Of a DNA stretch of 64,000 nucleotides, positions 45,140 through 53,303 are shown piece after piece (positions within the stretch are counted from its first letter, which is position 1; every line of letters starts with the position of its first letter). The DNA lies in contig NZ_CP080519.1 of the NCBI RefSeq assembly GCF_019468465.1, forward strand, positions 4,913,001 to 4,977,000, read 5' to 3'. A program made the position numbers and the translations under genes. The notes beneath the pieces were generated by a model that saw nothing but the letters and a program-made list of their open reading frames with translations, searched no databases and was not told the origin of the DNA. The stretch comes from Amycolatopsis sp. DSM 110486. GTDB taxonomy: Bacteria; Actinomycetota; Actinomycetes; Mycobacteriales; Pseudonocardiaceae.

Positions 45140-46435
45140 ATGGCCGATCCCGAGCTCGTCCGTTTCACGATTGACAACGGTCTGCGCGTGGTGCTCGCCC
45201 CGGACCCGACCGCGCCTGTTGTCGGGGTCAGCGTGCACTACGACGTGGGCTTTCGCTCCGAGCCGGAGGGGTTGACGGGTTTCGCGCACCTCTTCGAGCA
45301 CTTGATGTTCCAGGGCAGTGAAAGCCTGGAGAAGCTGGCCCACTTCCGCCACGTGCAGTCGAGCGGCGGGACCTTCAACGGGTCCACCCACCCCGACTAC
45401 ACCGACTACTACGAGGTGCTGCCGTCGGCGGCCCTCGAGCGCGCGCTGTTCCTCGAAGCCGACCGCATGCGCGCCCCGAAGCTGACCGCGGAGAACCTGG
45501 CGAACCAGATCGAGGTCGTCAAGGAGGAGATCCGCCTCAACGTGCGCAACCGCCCGTACGGCGGGTTCCCCTGGATCCTCCTGCCGCCGGTGCTGTACTC
45601 GACGTTCGCCAACGCCCACGACGGCTACGGCGCGTTCGAGGACCTCGAAGGCGCGACGCTCGACGACTGCGCCGCCTTCTTCGACACCTACTACTCGCCG
45701 GCCAACGCGGTGCTCACCGTCGCCGGCGACTTCGAGGTGGAGAACGCCAAGGCGCTCATCCAAAAGCACTTCGGCGACGTGCCGCACCGGCCTGCGCCGG
45801 TGCGGCCTTCGTTTGCCGAGCCACTGCCCACCACGGAGCTGCACGGCGAGCACGAGGACGCGCACGCGCCGCTGCCCGCGATCGCCGTGGGCTACCGCAT
45901 GCCCGACCCGATCAACGACCTCGACGGTTACCTCGCGTATCTGGTGCTGGCCGGCGTCCTCACCGACGGTGACGGCTCCCGCCTGCAGCAGCGCCTGGTG
46001 CACCGCGAGCCACTGGTGGTCGACATCGGCGCCGGCGCCGGGCTGTTCGGCCCGTTCGAGGCGCGCGACCCCGACACGTTCACGATCACCGCGATCCACC
46101 CGCCGGACGTGGATCGCGAGCGCGTGCTGGCCGCCCTCGACGAGGTGCTGGACGAGCTCGCGACGACGCCGCCCGACGAGCAGGAGCTCAAGAAGGTGAC
46201 CGCGCGCTGGGCCGCGAGCCTGCACTCGGAACACGACCGGCTGGTGTCGCGCACGCTGGCGCTGGGTGCGTTCGAGCTGCTCTACGGCGACGCGTCGCTG
46301 GTGCACCGGCTGGCCGACCGCATGTCGGCGGTCACCGGCGAAGCCGTTTCGGCCGCGGCGAAGGCGCTGCGCCCCGACGCGCGCGCCGTGCTCGTCGTGA
46401 AGCCCGCCAACTCCGAAGGGATGGACGAGCAGTGA
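45140..46435 (+). CDS. M16-family zinc metallopeptidase, catalytic subunit
   Basis: 431 residues. The inverted zinc motif HLFEH (residues 50-54) with the distal Glu in VVKEEIR (about 129-130) marks an active M16 (pitrilysin/MPP-beta-like) peptidase, along with SSGGTFNGSTHPDYTDYYEV. The C-terminal half is the inactive M16_C fold. No signal peptide, so cytosolic. ATG lies 6 nt after TAGGGT (45128-45133), a leaderless start. Its stop overlaps the GTG of the partner gene. Likely heterodimer that degrades or processes peptides. Confidence 0.93.
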   Translation: MADPELVRFTIDNGLRVVLAPDPTAPVVGVSVHYDVGFRSEPEGLTGFAHLFEHLMFQGSESLEKLAHFRHVQSSGGTFNGSTHPDYTDYYEVLPSAALERALFLEADRMRAPKLTAENLANQIEVVKEEIRLNVRNRPYGGFPWILLPPVLYSTFANAHDGYGAFEDLEGATLDDCAAFFDTYYSPANAVLTVAGDFEVENAKALIQKHFGDVPHRPAPVRPSFAEPLPTTELHGEHEDAHAPLPAIAVGYRMPDPINDLDGYLAYLVLAGVLTDGDGSRLQQRLVHREPLVVDIGAGAGLFGPFEARDPDTFTITAIHPPDVDRERVLAALDEVLDELATTPPDEQELKKVTARWAASLHSEHDRLVSRTLALGAFELLYGDASLVHRLADRMSAVTGEAVSAAAKALRPDARAVLVVKPANSEGMDEQ

Positions 46436-47817
46436 CTTCGGCTACGCATCGCAGCGCGCAGGAGATCGGGCGCACCGCGACCGGTCCGCGTCCGCTGCCC
46501 GAGCTGGGCGCGCAGCGCGCCGCCACCGACCTGTCCCATGTGGACACCACGCTGAGTAACGGCCTGCGCGTGCTGGCCGTGCGCAAGGCTTCGGTCCCGC
46601 TCGTCGAGGTGCGGCTGTGGATCCCGTTCGCGGGTGAGGACGCGCTGCACCCGGCCACCGCGGAGGTGCTGGCCGAGACGCTGCTCACCGGCACCGCGAA
46701 GCGCGACCGCGTGGAGATCGACGCGGAGCTGGCGCTGATCGGCGGCGACCTCGGCGCGGGCGTGGACCCGGAACGCTTGTACCTCAACGGTTCCGCCTTG
46801 GCTGAAGGCCTGCCGACGCTGCTCGACGTGCTCGGCGACGTGCTGACCGGCGCCACCTACGGCGAGGCCGAGGTGACCCGTGAACGCGAGCGGCTGATCG
46901 AGCGCATCGCGGTGTCGCGCACGCAGCCGCGCACGATCGCGCGGGAGGCGTTGCAGAAGCAGCGCTACGGCGACCACCCCGTCACGCGTGAGGTCCCGCA
47001 GGCTTCTGATGTTGCTGTCGTCGTTCCCGAGCAGGTGCGGGCGCTGCACGCGGCTTCGGTGCTGCCGCGTGGTTCCGTGCTGGTGATCGTGGGCGACATC
47101 GACCCCGACACCGTGCCGGCCGAGCTCGACCGCGCGCTCGGCGGCTGGGCCTCGGACCGCTCGGCTCTCGTGCTTCCGCCGCTGCCGGAGCTGACCGGCG
47201 GCAACGTGCTGCTGGTGCCGCGCGCCGGCGCCGTGCAGTCGCAGATCCGGCTTTCGGCCCAGACGGTGGCCCGCACGCACCCGTCGTACGCGGCGCTGCA
47301 GCTGGCGAACCTGGCCTTCGGCGGGTACTTCTCCTCGCGCCTGGTCGAGAACATCCGTGAGGACAAGGGTTACACCTACGGCGCCCACTCCGGCTTCGAG
47401 TTCACCGGCGAGAACGCGGTGGTGAACGTCGACGCCGACACGGCCAACGAGGTCACCGCCGCCGCGCTGCTCGAAACGCGCTACGAGCTGGGGCGCCTCG
47501 GTCTCGTGCCGCCGACGGGCGAGGAGGTGGAGTCGGTGCGGCAGTACGCGATCGGCTCGCTGCTCACCTCCACGTCTTCGCAGTCGGGTCTGGCCGGGCA
47601 GCTGATGGCGCTGGCGACCACGGGCCTCGGCGTCGAATGGCTGCAGGAGCACCCGGCGCGCCTCGCGGCCGTGACGGGGGAGCAGGTGGCCGAGGTGGCG
47701 CTGGAGTACTTCGCGCCCAAGCGGTTCACCGGCGTGGTGGTCGGCGACGCGGAGCTGCTCGCGCCGAAGCTGACCGCGCTGGGTGACGTGACGGTGGGCT
47801 CGGAGACGGCCGACTGA
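46432..47817 (+). CDS. M16-family peptidase-like protein, non-catalytic partner
   Basis: 461 residues of the M16 fold, but HxxEH is absent (the equivalent segment reads DALHPATAEVLAETL). The C-terminal substrate-binding signature of alpha-type partners, SSRLVENIREDKGYTYG, is well preserved. M16B enzymes work as pairs in which one chain holds zinc and the other the Arg/Tyr motif, so this gene completes the enzyme of 45140. GTGA overlap with it, and a 1-nt overlap (TGATG) with nudC downstream; the three are probably one operon. Confidence 0.91.
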   Translation: MTSATHRSAQEIGRTATGPRPLPELGAQRAATDLSHVDTTLSNGLRVLAVRKASVPLVEVRLWIPFAGEDALHPATAEVLAETLLTGTAKRDRVEIDAELALIGGDLGAGVDPERLYLNGSALAEGLPTLLDVLGDVLTGATYGEAEVTRERERLIERIAVSRTQPRTIAREALQKQRYGDHPVTREVPQASDVAVVVPEQVRALHAASVLPRGSVLVIVGDIDPDTVPAELDRALGGWASDRSALVLPPLPELTGGNVLLVPRAGAVQSQIRLSAQTVARTHPSYAALQLANLAFGGYFSSRLVENIREDKGYTYGAHSGFEFTGENAVVNVDADTANEVTAAALLETRYELGRLGLVPPTGEEVESVRQYAIGSLLTSTSSQSGLAGQLMALATTGLGVEWLQEHPARLAAVTGEQVAEVALEYFAPKRFTGVVVGDAELLAPKLTALGDVTVGSETAD

Positions 47818-48830
47818 TGACCGTACCGTTCACCCTGGAGTCGCTGCCGACCCTGTCGCGGTCCACTGTGGACCGTCAGGAGACGTTGCGCACCAACCCG
47901 GAGCGTCTCGTCTCCAAGTGGTCCGAGGCCCGCGTGGTGCTGCTCGACGACACCGGCCGCACGCCGGTGGCCGAGGGCAGCTCCTCGCTGGCCGCCCGCA
48001 AGGCCATCGACTTCGGCACGGAACCCCCGGCCGACGCGGTGTTCCTCGGCGAGTGGGAGGACACCGACTACTGGTCGCTGCCCGGCCGCCCCGAGGGCGA
48101 CGTCGACACCGTGCAGATGTCCGGCAGCTGGGGCGTGGTCGAAGAGGTCCCGCGCGTCGACGGCGAGATCTGGGTCGAGCTGCGCGGCTACGGCGACCAG
48201 CTGGACGACACCTCGGCCGGCCTGTTCACCACCGCGCAGGCCCTGCGCCACTGGCGGCGCCAGGCCCGCTTCTGCACCCGCGACGGCTCACCCACGAACC
48301 TGATCCAGTTCGGCTGGGCCAGCAAGTGCGAGGCCAAGGGCCACGAGGAGTACCCACGCACCGACCCGGCCGTGATCTGCCTCGTCCACGACCAGGACGG
48401 CGTCAACGGCTCCCACGTGCTGCTCGCCCGCCAGCCGGTCTGGCCCGCGGGCCGCTACTCCGTCCTCGCCGGCTTCGTCGAAGCCGGCGAGTCGCTGGAG
48501 GGCTGCGTGTCGCGGGAGATCCGCGAGGAAGTGGGCGCTTCCGTCACGGACATCCGCTACCTGGGCAGCCAGCCCTGGCCGTTCCCGCGCTCGATCATGC
48601 TGGGCTTCACCGCCCGCGCCGACCGCTCCGCCCCGCTGGTCCCCGCGGACGGCGAGATCGAAGAAGCCCTGTGGGTTTCCCGCGACGAGGTCCGCGCCGC
48701 TTTCCGCAACAGCGCGGGCGGGGCGGCGGTCCCGACTCCGATCGCGGGTGGTGCGTCGGAGATCATTCTGCCGGGCAACTCGTCGATCGCCCGCGTGATG
48801 CTGAAGGCGTGGGCTGACGCGGAGGAGTGA
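47817..48830 (+). CDS. nudC: NudC: NADH pyrophosphatase / deNADding Nudix hydrolase
   Basis: 337 residues. Nudix box GFVEAGESLEGCVSREIREE (219-238) followed by VG, and the NudC hallmark SQPWPFPRS (251-259). It hydrolyses NAD(H) to NMN(H) and AMP and can remove NAD caps from RNA. The zinc-ribbon region is altered: instead of two CxxC pairs there are C153 with D156, and C171 with H176 before EEYPRTDP, so zinc may be bound by a mixed set or lost. The ATG overlaps the M16 stop. In mycobacteria nudC (Rv3199c) directly follows the K+ channel; here about 15 kb intervene. A strong hairpin follows. Confidence 0.93.
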   Translation: MTVPFTLESLPTLSRSTVDRQETLRTNPERLVSKWSEARVVLLDDTGRTPVAEGSSSLAARKAIDFGTEPPADAVFLGEWEDTDYWSLPGRPEGDVDTVQMSGSWGVVEEVPRVDGEIWVELRGYGDQLDDTSAGLFTTAQALRHWRRQARFCTRDGSPTNLIQFGWASKCEAKGHEEYPRTDPAVICLVHDQDGVNGSHVLLARQPVWPAGRYSVLAGFVEAGESLEGCVSREIREEVGASVTDIRYLGSQPWPFPRSIMLGFTARADRSAPLVPADGEIEEALWVSRDEVRAAFRNSAGGAAVPTPIAGGASEIILPGNSSIARVMLKAWADAEE

Positions 48831-48852
48831 CGTTCGGTTTCGCTCGTGACAC

Positions 48853-48882
48853 GGCCCTCCCCGGCTTGAGCCGGGGAGGGCC
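48853..48882 (+). terminator. intrinsic terminator after nudC
   Basis: A perfect 13-bp stem (48853-48865 with 48870-48882), loop TTGA, followed by TTTG. It is 22 nt after the nudC stop. The stem core CCTCCCCGG is shared with the moeZ terminator. Confidence 0.9.
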
Positions 48883-48980
48883 TTTGTCGTTTCGCAGTAG
48901 CGTGATTTCCCTGTGCCGTCGTTTCCTCGAACCGGCTGCGCCCGGCGAGCCTCCGTCGACCACGGCTGCTCGGTGTCAGC

Positions 48981-49358
48981 ATGGGGCGCATGGACACCGT
49001 CGTCGTTCCGCGGAGCGTCCTCAGTGCGCTGAGGCAAGCCAGTGTCGCCGGAACAGCCACCGTGCTGATCGACCGATTCCGCACCACCGCCCGGGAAGCG
49101 GTCGCGCGTCCGCCGGCCGCGTACGGCGAGATCTTGGCCTGGCTGTGGCAGATCGACGCCGATGCCGCCGTGATCCACATCGCCGACCTGATGAAGCAGC
49201 TGCGCGAACACCATCCGCTCGCCCACGTGGTGACGCCTCCCGTCGGATTCGGCGAGCTCCTTGACGGCGTGCGCGGGTGCTTGCCCGCCGGCTTCGCCCA
49301 GGCTGACCTGCTGATTTCCTACACCCGCACCTCGCTGGGCGACTTCTACGGCGGTTGA
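48981..49358 (+). CDS. hypothetical protein, 122-125 aa
   Basis: A small protein I do not recognise. It begins at ATG 48981 or 48990 (MDTVVVPRSVLSALRQA). It reads as mostly helical and soluble, with AYGEILAWLWQIDADAAVIH, ADLMKQLREHHPLAH and a C-terminal LLISYTRTSLGDFYGG. No signal peptide or TM. Codon use looks like its neighbours. It is flanked by the nudC terminator and the ROK promoter, so it would be monocistronic. No clear ribosome site is visible. It could be a real orphan or a non-coding frame. Confidence 0.5.
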   Translation: MGRMDTVVVPRSVLSALRQASVAGTATVLIDRFRTTAREAVARPPAAYGEILAWLWQIDADAAVIHIADLMKQLREHHPLAHVVTPPVGFGELLDGVRGCLPAGFAQADLLISYTRTSLGDFYGG

Positions 49359-49475
49359 CGGCCTCCGGAGATCTGCCTCCGACGCCGCGCGCACGCTGAG
49401 CATCCACCCCATCACCCACCGCCGCGTCCGAAACCTCCTGGACTCGAAGTGTTACCCGCTCGTTCCGGATGACCA

Positions 49476-49505
49476 TTGACGCGATGTGGCCCCGCTCACT
49501 ACAGT
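49476..49505 (+). promoter_or_regulatory. sigma70-type promoter for the ROK/sugar operon
   Basis: -35 TTGACG (49476-49481), 18-bp spacer, -10 TACAGT (49500-49505). This predicts a transcript starting near 49512 with a leader containing the candidate operator and the AAGGGG ribosome site before GTG 49549. Confidence 0.75.
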
Positions 49506-49520
49506 CGCCCGAAACCGTCT

Positions 49521-49539
49521 GTAAAGTATCCTAATTAAG
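49521..49539. promoter_or_regulatory. putative ROK operator downstream of promoter
   Basis: GTAAAGTATCCTAATTAAG is an AT-rich island in GC-rich sequence. Its complement, TTAGGATACTTTAC, resembles half of the TTAGGAAACTTTCCTAA-type sites reported for actinomycete ROK repressors (recalled). It sits between the -10 and the ROK start, suited to roadblock autorepression. Confidence 0.55.
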
Positions 49540-49548
49540 GGGCCACGA

Positions 49549-50811
49549 GTGCGCGCCGGAAGCCCGAGGATGTTGCGCGAGATCAACGATCGCGCGGCGA
49601 TCGAGGCGTTGCTGCGCGGCGGGCCGCTCACGAGGGCGGAGCTCGAGGTCGTGATCGGGCTGTCCAAGCCGGCCACGGCGCAGCTGCTCACGCGTCTCGA
49701 GCAGGACAATCTCGTGGGCAAAGCGGGCGAACGCGCGGGTGGCGGACGCGGGCCGCGGGCTCAGCTGTGGGCCGTCAACGGCAGCCTCGCTCACGTGGCC
49801 GCCGTGGATCTCACGCCGCACGTCGCCGATTTCGTGATCGCGGATGTCGCGGGGACGGTCGAAGCCGAGTACCAGGTCGAGCTGCCTGTGCACGAGGGCG
49901 CCGACGTGATCGGCACGTTCGGCAAGGCGCTCAAGCACGTCACCAAGAAAGCCGGCAAGAACCTCGATGACCTGGCCAACGTCGTGATCGGCGCGCAGGG
50001 CGCGTTCGACCCGCGTACGGGCCTGCTCTCCTCCGCGCCGCACATCCCCGGCTGGCTGGGGTTCGACGTGCCGGCAAGGCTGAGCGAAGAGCTCGGGATC
50101 GCCGTGACCATCGAGAACGACGTGAACCTGGTGGCCGTCGAGGAGATGACGGTCGGGAAAGCCCAGGAAGTCGACGATTTCGTGATGGTGTGGCTCTCCG
50201 AAGGTGTCGGTGGCGCCGTGGTCATCGGGCGCCGGCTGCTGCGCGGCGCGACCGGCGGTGGCGGCGAGATCGACTGGATGCGCGTGCCCGACCCGTCCAC
50301 TGTGGACACCGGTGACCACTGGCCCGAGGCCGGCGCGCGATTCGGCAACCTCGTGGACTCGCCCGCCATCGCAAGGCTCGCCCACGCGCACGGCCTCACT
50401 GCCGAAACAGGCCCGCAAGCAGTAATCCAAGCGACAACCCAAAGCCACCAACCCTTCCTCGACGACCTGGCCCGCCGCGTCGCCGGCGGTCTCGCGAGCC
50501 TCGTGGCCGTGGCCGACCCGCAGCTCATCCTGCTTTCGGGCGACACGAGCCGCGCCGGTGGCGACGAATTCGCCCAGAGAGTCGCACGGAAACTCCACGA
50601 ACTGGTCCTGCCCCGCACCCCGGTCGCGCTCGCTTCGGTGCAGGGCAACGCCGTGCGGGCGGGCGCGTTGCAGTCCGCGCTCGCCACCGCCCGTGAAGAC
50701 GTCTTCGGCGTCGTCACCCCCACGCTCCGCGGGTCGCGTCGGCCCTTGGAGGACACAGCGGGAGTGCCTCGGACGGCACTCCCGAGCTCTGCCCCGTCCC
50801 CGACCGAGTAA
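49549..50811 (+). CDS. ROK-family transcriptional repressor of the sugar operon
   Basis: 420 residues. N-terminal MarR-like HTH (LREINDRAAIEALLRGGPLT, LSKPATAQLLTRLEQDNLV), then the ROK sugar-binding/kinase-like domain: AAVDLTPHVADFVIADVAGT, VVIGAQGAFDPRTGLLSSAP, IENDVNLVAVEEM, GVGGAVVIGRRLLRGATGGG. The usual ROK zinc motif (CxCGxxGC) is missing; GEIDWMRVPDPSTVDTGDHW occupies that place. Such repressors respond to a sugar or sugar phosphate, here presumably the substrate of the ABC system downstream. Its own promoter and an operator-like site precede it. The last 20 codons contain a hairpin. Confidence 0.9.
   Translation: MRAGSPRMLREINDRAAIEALLRGGPLTRAELEVVIGLSKPATAQLLTRLEQDNLVGKAGERAGGGRGPRAQLWAVNGSLAHVAAVDLTPHVADFVIADVAGTVEAEYQVELPVHEGADVIGTFGKALKHVTKKAGKNLDDLANVVIGAQGAFDPRTGLLSSAPHIPGWLGFDVPARLSEELGIAVTIENDVNLVAVEEMTVGKAQEVDDFVMVWLSEGVGGAVVIGRRLLRGATGGGGEIDWMRVPDPSTVDTGDHWPEAGARFGNLVDSPAIARLAHAHGLTAETGPQAVIQATTQSHQPFLDDLARRVAGGLASLVAVADPQLILLSGDTSRAGGDEFAQRVARKLHELVLPRTPVALASVQGNAVRAGALQSALATAREDVFGVVTPTLRGSRRPLEDTAGVPRTALPSSAPSPTE
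50759..50784 (+). terminator. hairpin at the 3' end of the ROK gene, possible attenuator
   Basis: A 10-bp perfect stem CGGGAGTGCC / GGCACTCCCG with loop TCGGAC, inside the last codons of the ROK gene and 48 bp before the lipoprotein start. There is no U run, so it may stabilise or partially terminate mRNA between regulator and transporter. Confidence 0.5.
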
Positions 50812-50831
50812 CCACCATGAGGAGGAGGGTC

Positions 50832-52208
50832 ATGGCCCCCACGACCCGCATCCGGAGGATCGCGCGAAGGCGTGGTTCTCTGCTGCTGTCCGCCGCGGCC
50901 GCCGCCACGCTGCTGGCGACCGCCGCGTGCGGCGCGGCCGCGCCGAGCGGCTCGGGCGACGCCGCCGCGCCGCCGAACAAGGACGACAAGCTCACCCTCA
51001 CCGTCTACAGCAAGTTCACCGACCGCGAGTACGGCGTGGTCACGGCCGCGCTGAACAAATTGAAGGCCAAGTACCCCAACATCACCATCAACCACGAGGG
51101 CAACCAGGACGACGACAAGCTCACGCAGTCGATCCGCGGCGGCAACCCGCCCGACGTGGCCATCTCCTTCTACACCGACAACCTCGGCGCGTGGTGCTCC
51201 ACCGGCAGCTTCACCGACCTCAAGCCGTACCTGGACCGCGACAAGATCGACGTGAACCAGATCCCCCAGGCCGTGCGTGACTACACGTCGTACCAGGGCA
51301 AGCGCTGCGCCATGCCGATGCTCGCCGACGTCTACGGCCTGTACTACAACAAGGACATGTTCGCGGCGCACGGCATCTCCTCGCCGCCGAAGACCACGAC
51401 CGAGCTGTTCGAGGACGCGAAGAAGCTCACCGAGTTCAACCCGGACGGCTCGATCAAGACGATGGGCTTCATCCCGGCGATGCCGTTCTACGCCAACCAG
51501 GCGCAGTACTGGGCCCCGAACTTCGGCGCGCAGTTCATCGGCCCGGACGGCAAGTCGTCGATCTCGTCCAGCCCCGGCTGGAAGGCGATGTTCGAGTTCC
51601 AGAAGAAGCTCATCGACTTCTACGGCGGCCACGACAAGGTCGAAAAGTTCAAGGCCGGACTCGGCGACGAGTACTCTGCCGACAACGGCTTCCAGAAGGG
51701 CAAGCTGGCGATGATGTACGACGGTGAGTTCCGCACCGCGTTCATCAAGGACCAGACCCCGACGCTGAACTACGCCACCGCGCCCGCGCCGGTGCTCGAC
51801 AGCATGGCCGACCACTACGGTGCCGGCTTCGCCACCGGCACGATCATCGCGATCCCCAAGGGCGCCAAGAACCCCGGCGCCGCGTGGGAGCTGATCAAGC
51901 AGGTCACGCTCGACACCGACACGCTCGTGGACATGGCCAACGGCCTCAAGAACGTGCCCAGCACCACGGCTTCGCTGTCCTCGCCGAAGCTCGACGCGCC
52001 GCCGCAGTTCAAGACGTTCCTCGACATCTACGGCAGCGGCAAACTGGTCGCCAACCCGTCCACTCCGATCGGTGACGCCTTCCTCAAGGCGGTCAACGAC
52101 TTCGCCGAGAAGTGGCAGGCCGGCTCCGTGCCCGATCTCGACGCCGGCCTCAAGCAGGTCGACGCCCAAGTCAATGACGAGCTGGCACAAAAAGGATCGG
52201 GCGGATGA
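50832..52208 (+). CDS. ABC sugar-binding lipoprotein
   Basis: 458 residues. Basic n-region, hydrophobic stretch and lipobox LATAAC with the lipidated Cys at 33, followed by a Gly/Ser/Ala linker. The mature part is a family-1 extracellular solute-binding protein: YSKFTDREYGVVTAALNKLK, KYPNITINHEGNQDDDKLTQ, PPDVAISFY, GLYYNKDMFAAHGI, FQKGKLAMMYDGEF and GAGFATGTIIAIPKGAKNPG. ATG 50832 is chosen because GAGGAGGAGGG lies just upstream; ATG 50817 would be inside that site. Carbohydrate specificity cannot be read. It is the first structural gene after ROK and is coupled to the permease by ATGA. Confidence 0.92.
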   Translation: MAPTTRIRRIARRRGSLLLSAAAAATLLATAACGAAAPSGSGDAAAPPNKDDKLTLTVYSKFTDREYGVVTAALNKLKAKYPNITINHEGNQDDDKLTQSIRGGNPPDVAISFYTDNLGAWCSTGSFTDLKPYLDRDKIDVNQIPQAVRDYTSYQGKRCAMPMLADVYGLYYNKDMFAAHGISSPPKTTTELFEDAKKLTEFNPDGSIKTMGFIPAMPFYANQAQYWAPNFGAQFIGPDGKSSISSSPGWKAMFEFQKKLIDFYGGHDKVEKFKAGLGDEYSADNGFQKGKLAMMYDGEFRTAFIKDQTPTLNYATAPAPVLDSMADHYGAGFATGTIIAIPKGAKNPGAAWELIKQVTLDTDTLVDMANGLKNVPSTTASLSSPKLDAPPQFKTFLDIYGSGKLVANPSTPIGDAFLKAVNDFAEKWQAGSVPDLDAGLKQVDAQVNDELAQKGSGG

Positions 52209-53233
52209 CTCTGCCTGATGGCGCCTCGGCGGTAAAGAGTACCTCGGCGCAAGTCCTCCCCACCGAGGCGACGATCCCGCCTGCACCTACCAAGGTGCGG
52301 GCGGGATCCCGCCGGGCCAAGCGCCGTCGCACGGTGTTCTACTTCATGGCGCCGGCGACGCTGGGGTTCCTGATCTTCTTCGGGTACCCGCTCATCGCCA
52401 CGGTGTACTACTCGTTCACCCGCTACGACCTCATCAACCCTCCACAGTGGATCGGGTTCGACAACTACGTGCGCATGTTCACCAGCGAGCCGCTGGTGAA
52501 GACCGCCGCGTACAACACGTTGTGGCTCGTGATCATCCTGACGATCTGCCGGGTGCTGTTCTCGCTCGGCGTCGCGTCGGTGATCTCGCGGCTGAAGTCG
52601 GGCGTCGGCCTGGTGCGCACGCTGTGCTACCTGCCGACGCTCGCGCCGCCGGCCGCTGCGACGCTCGCGTTCGTCTTCGTGTTCAACCCGCAGTTCGGCC
52701 CGGTGAACCGGTTCCTGCACCTCGTGGGCATCGACGGCGGGCTGTGGTTCAACAGCCCGGTGATGTCGAAACCGTCACTCACGCTGCTGGCACTGTGGGG
52801 TTCGGGCGAGCTGATGATCATTATCCTGGCCGCGTTGCTCGACGTGCCGACCGAGCAGTACGAGGCCGCCGAGCTCGACGGCGCCGGCGCGGTCCGCAAG
52901 TTCTGGCACGTCACGCTGCCCACGATCTCGCCGGTGCTGCTCTTCGGTGTGGTCAACTCGATGATCTACGCGCTGCAGTTCTTCACCCAAGCCATCGTGG
53001 CGTCGTCCGCCTCGGCGGGCACTGCTGACGTGGCCGGCAACTCGAAACTCATCGGCGCGCCGGAGAACTCGACGCTGACGTATCCGATCTGGTTGTACGT
53101 ACAGGGTTTCCGCTACTTCAACATGGGTTACGCGGCGGCGATGGCCGTGCTGCTGTTCATCGTGTCCGCGGGCTTCACGTGGGTGCTGGTGCGACAGCTA
53201 CGCAAATCCCAGCACCAGGAGGAGGGGGCATGA
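52205..53233 (+). CDS. ABC sugar permease (MalF-like)
   Basis: 342 residues. About 45 polar N-terminal residues, then six TM segments with the binding-protein-dependent transport motif EQYEAAELDGAGAVRKFWHV (EAA loop contacting the ATPase). ATG 52205 overlaps the lipoprotein stop. A 16-bp RNA hairpin lies at codons 23-35; a GTG at 52295 inside it is an alternative start that would make the hairpin partly intergenic. No ATPase gene is in the operon, so a shared ATPase such as MsiK elsewhere in the genome is expected (established for actinomycete sugar ABC systems). Confidence 0.9.
   Translation: MTLPDGASAVKSTSAQVLPTEATIPPAPTKVRAGSRRAKRRRTVFYFMAPATLGFLIFFGYPLIATVYYSFTRYDLINPPQWIGFDNYVRMFTSEPLVKTAAYNTLWLVIILTICRVLFSLGVASVISRLKSGVGLVRTLCYLPTLAPPAAATLAFVFVFNPQFGPVNRFLHLVGIDGGLWFNSPVMSKPSLTLLALWGSGELMIIILAALLDVPTEQYEAAELDGAGAVRKFWHVTLPTISPVLLFGVVNSMIYALQFFTQAIVASSASAGTADVAGNSKLIGAPENSTLTYPIWLYVQGFRYFNMGYAAAMAVLLFIVSAGFTWVLVRQLRKSQHQEEGA
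52273..52308 (+). other. strong RNA hairpin in the 5' coding region of the first permease
   Basis: Arms 52273-52288 and 52293-52308 form 16 pairs (one is U-G in RNA) around loop ACCA. It lies 65-100 nt after the lipoprotein/permease junction. This position resembles intercistronic hairpins that protect binding-protein mRNA and lower permease yield. Confidence 0.7.
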
Positions 53234-53303
53234 ACATATACTCGCGCCAGCCGGTTCATGGCCCCGACCGGGTGCGGGTCTCCCGCAAGAACGGAGTGGG
53301 GGC

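Noticed and set aside
53234..53303. A small gene between the two permeases
   Set aside because: The 70-nt gap has an ATG-like start region but no frame with a convincing length or family signature.
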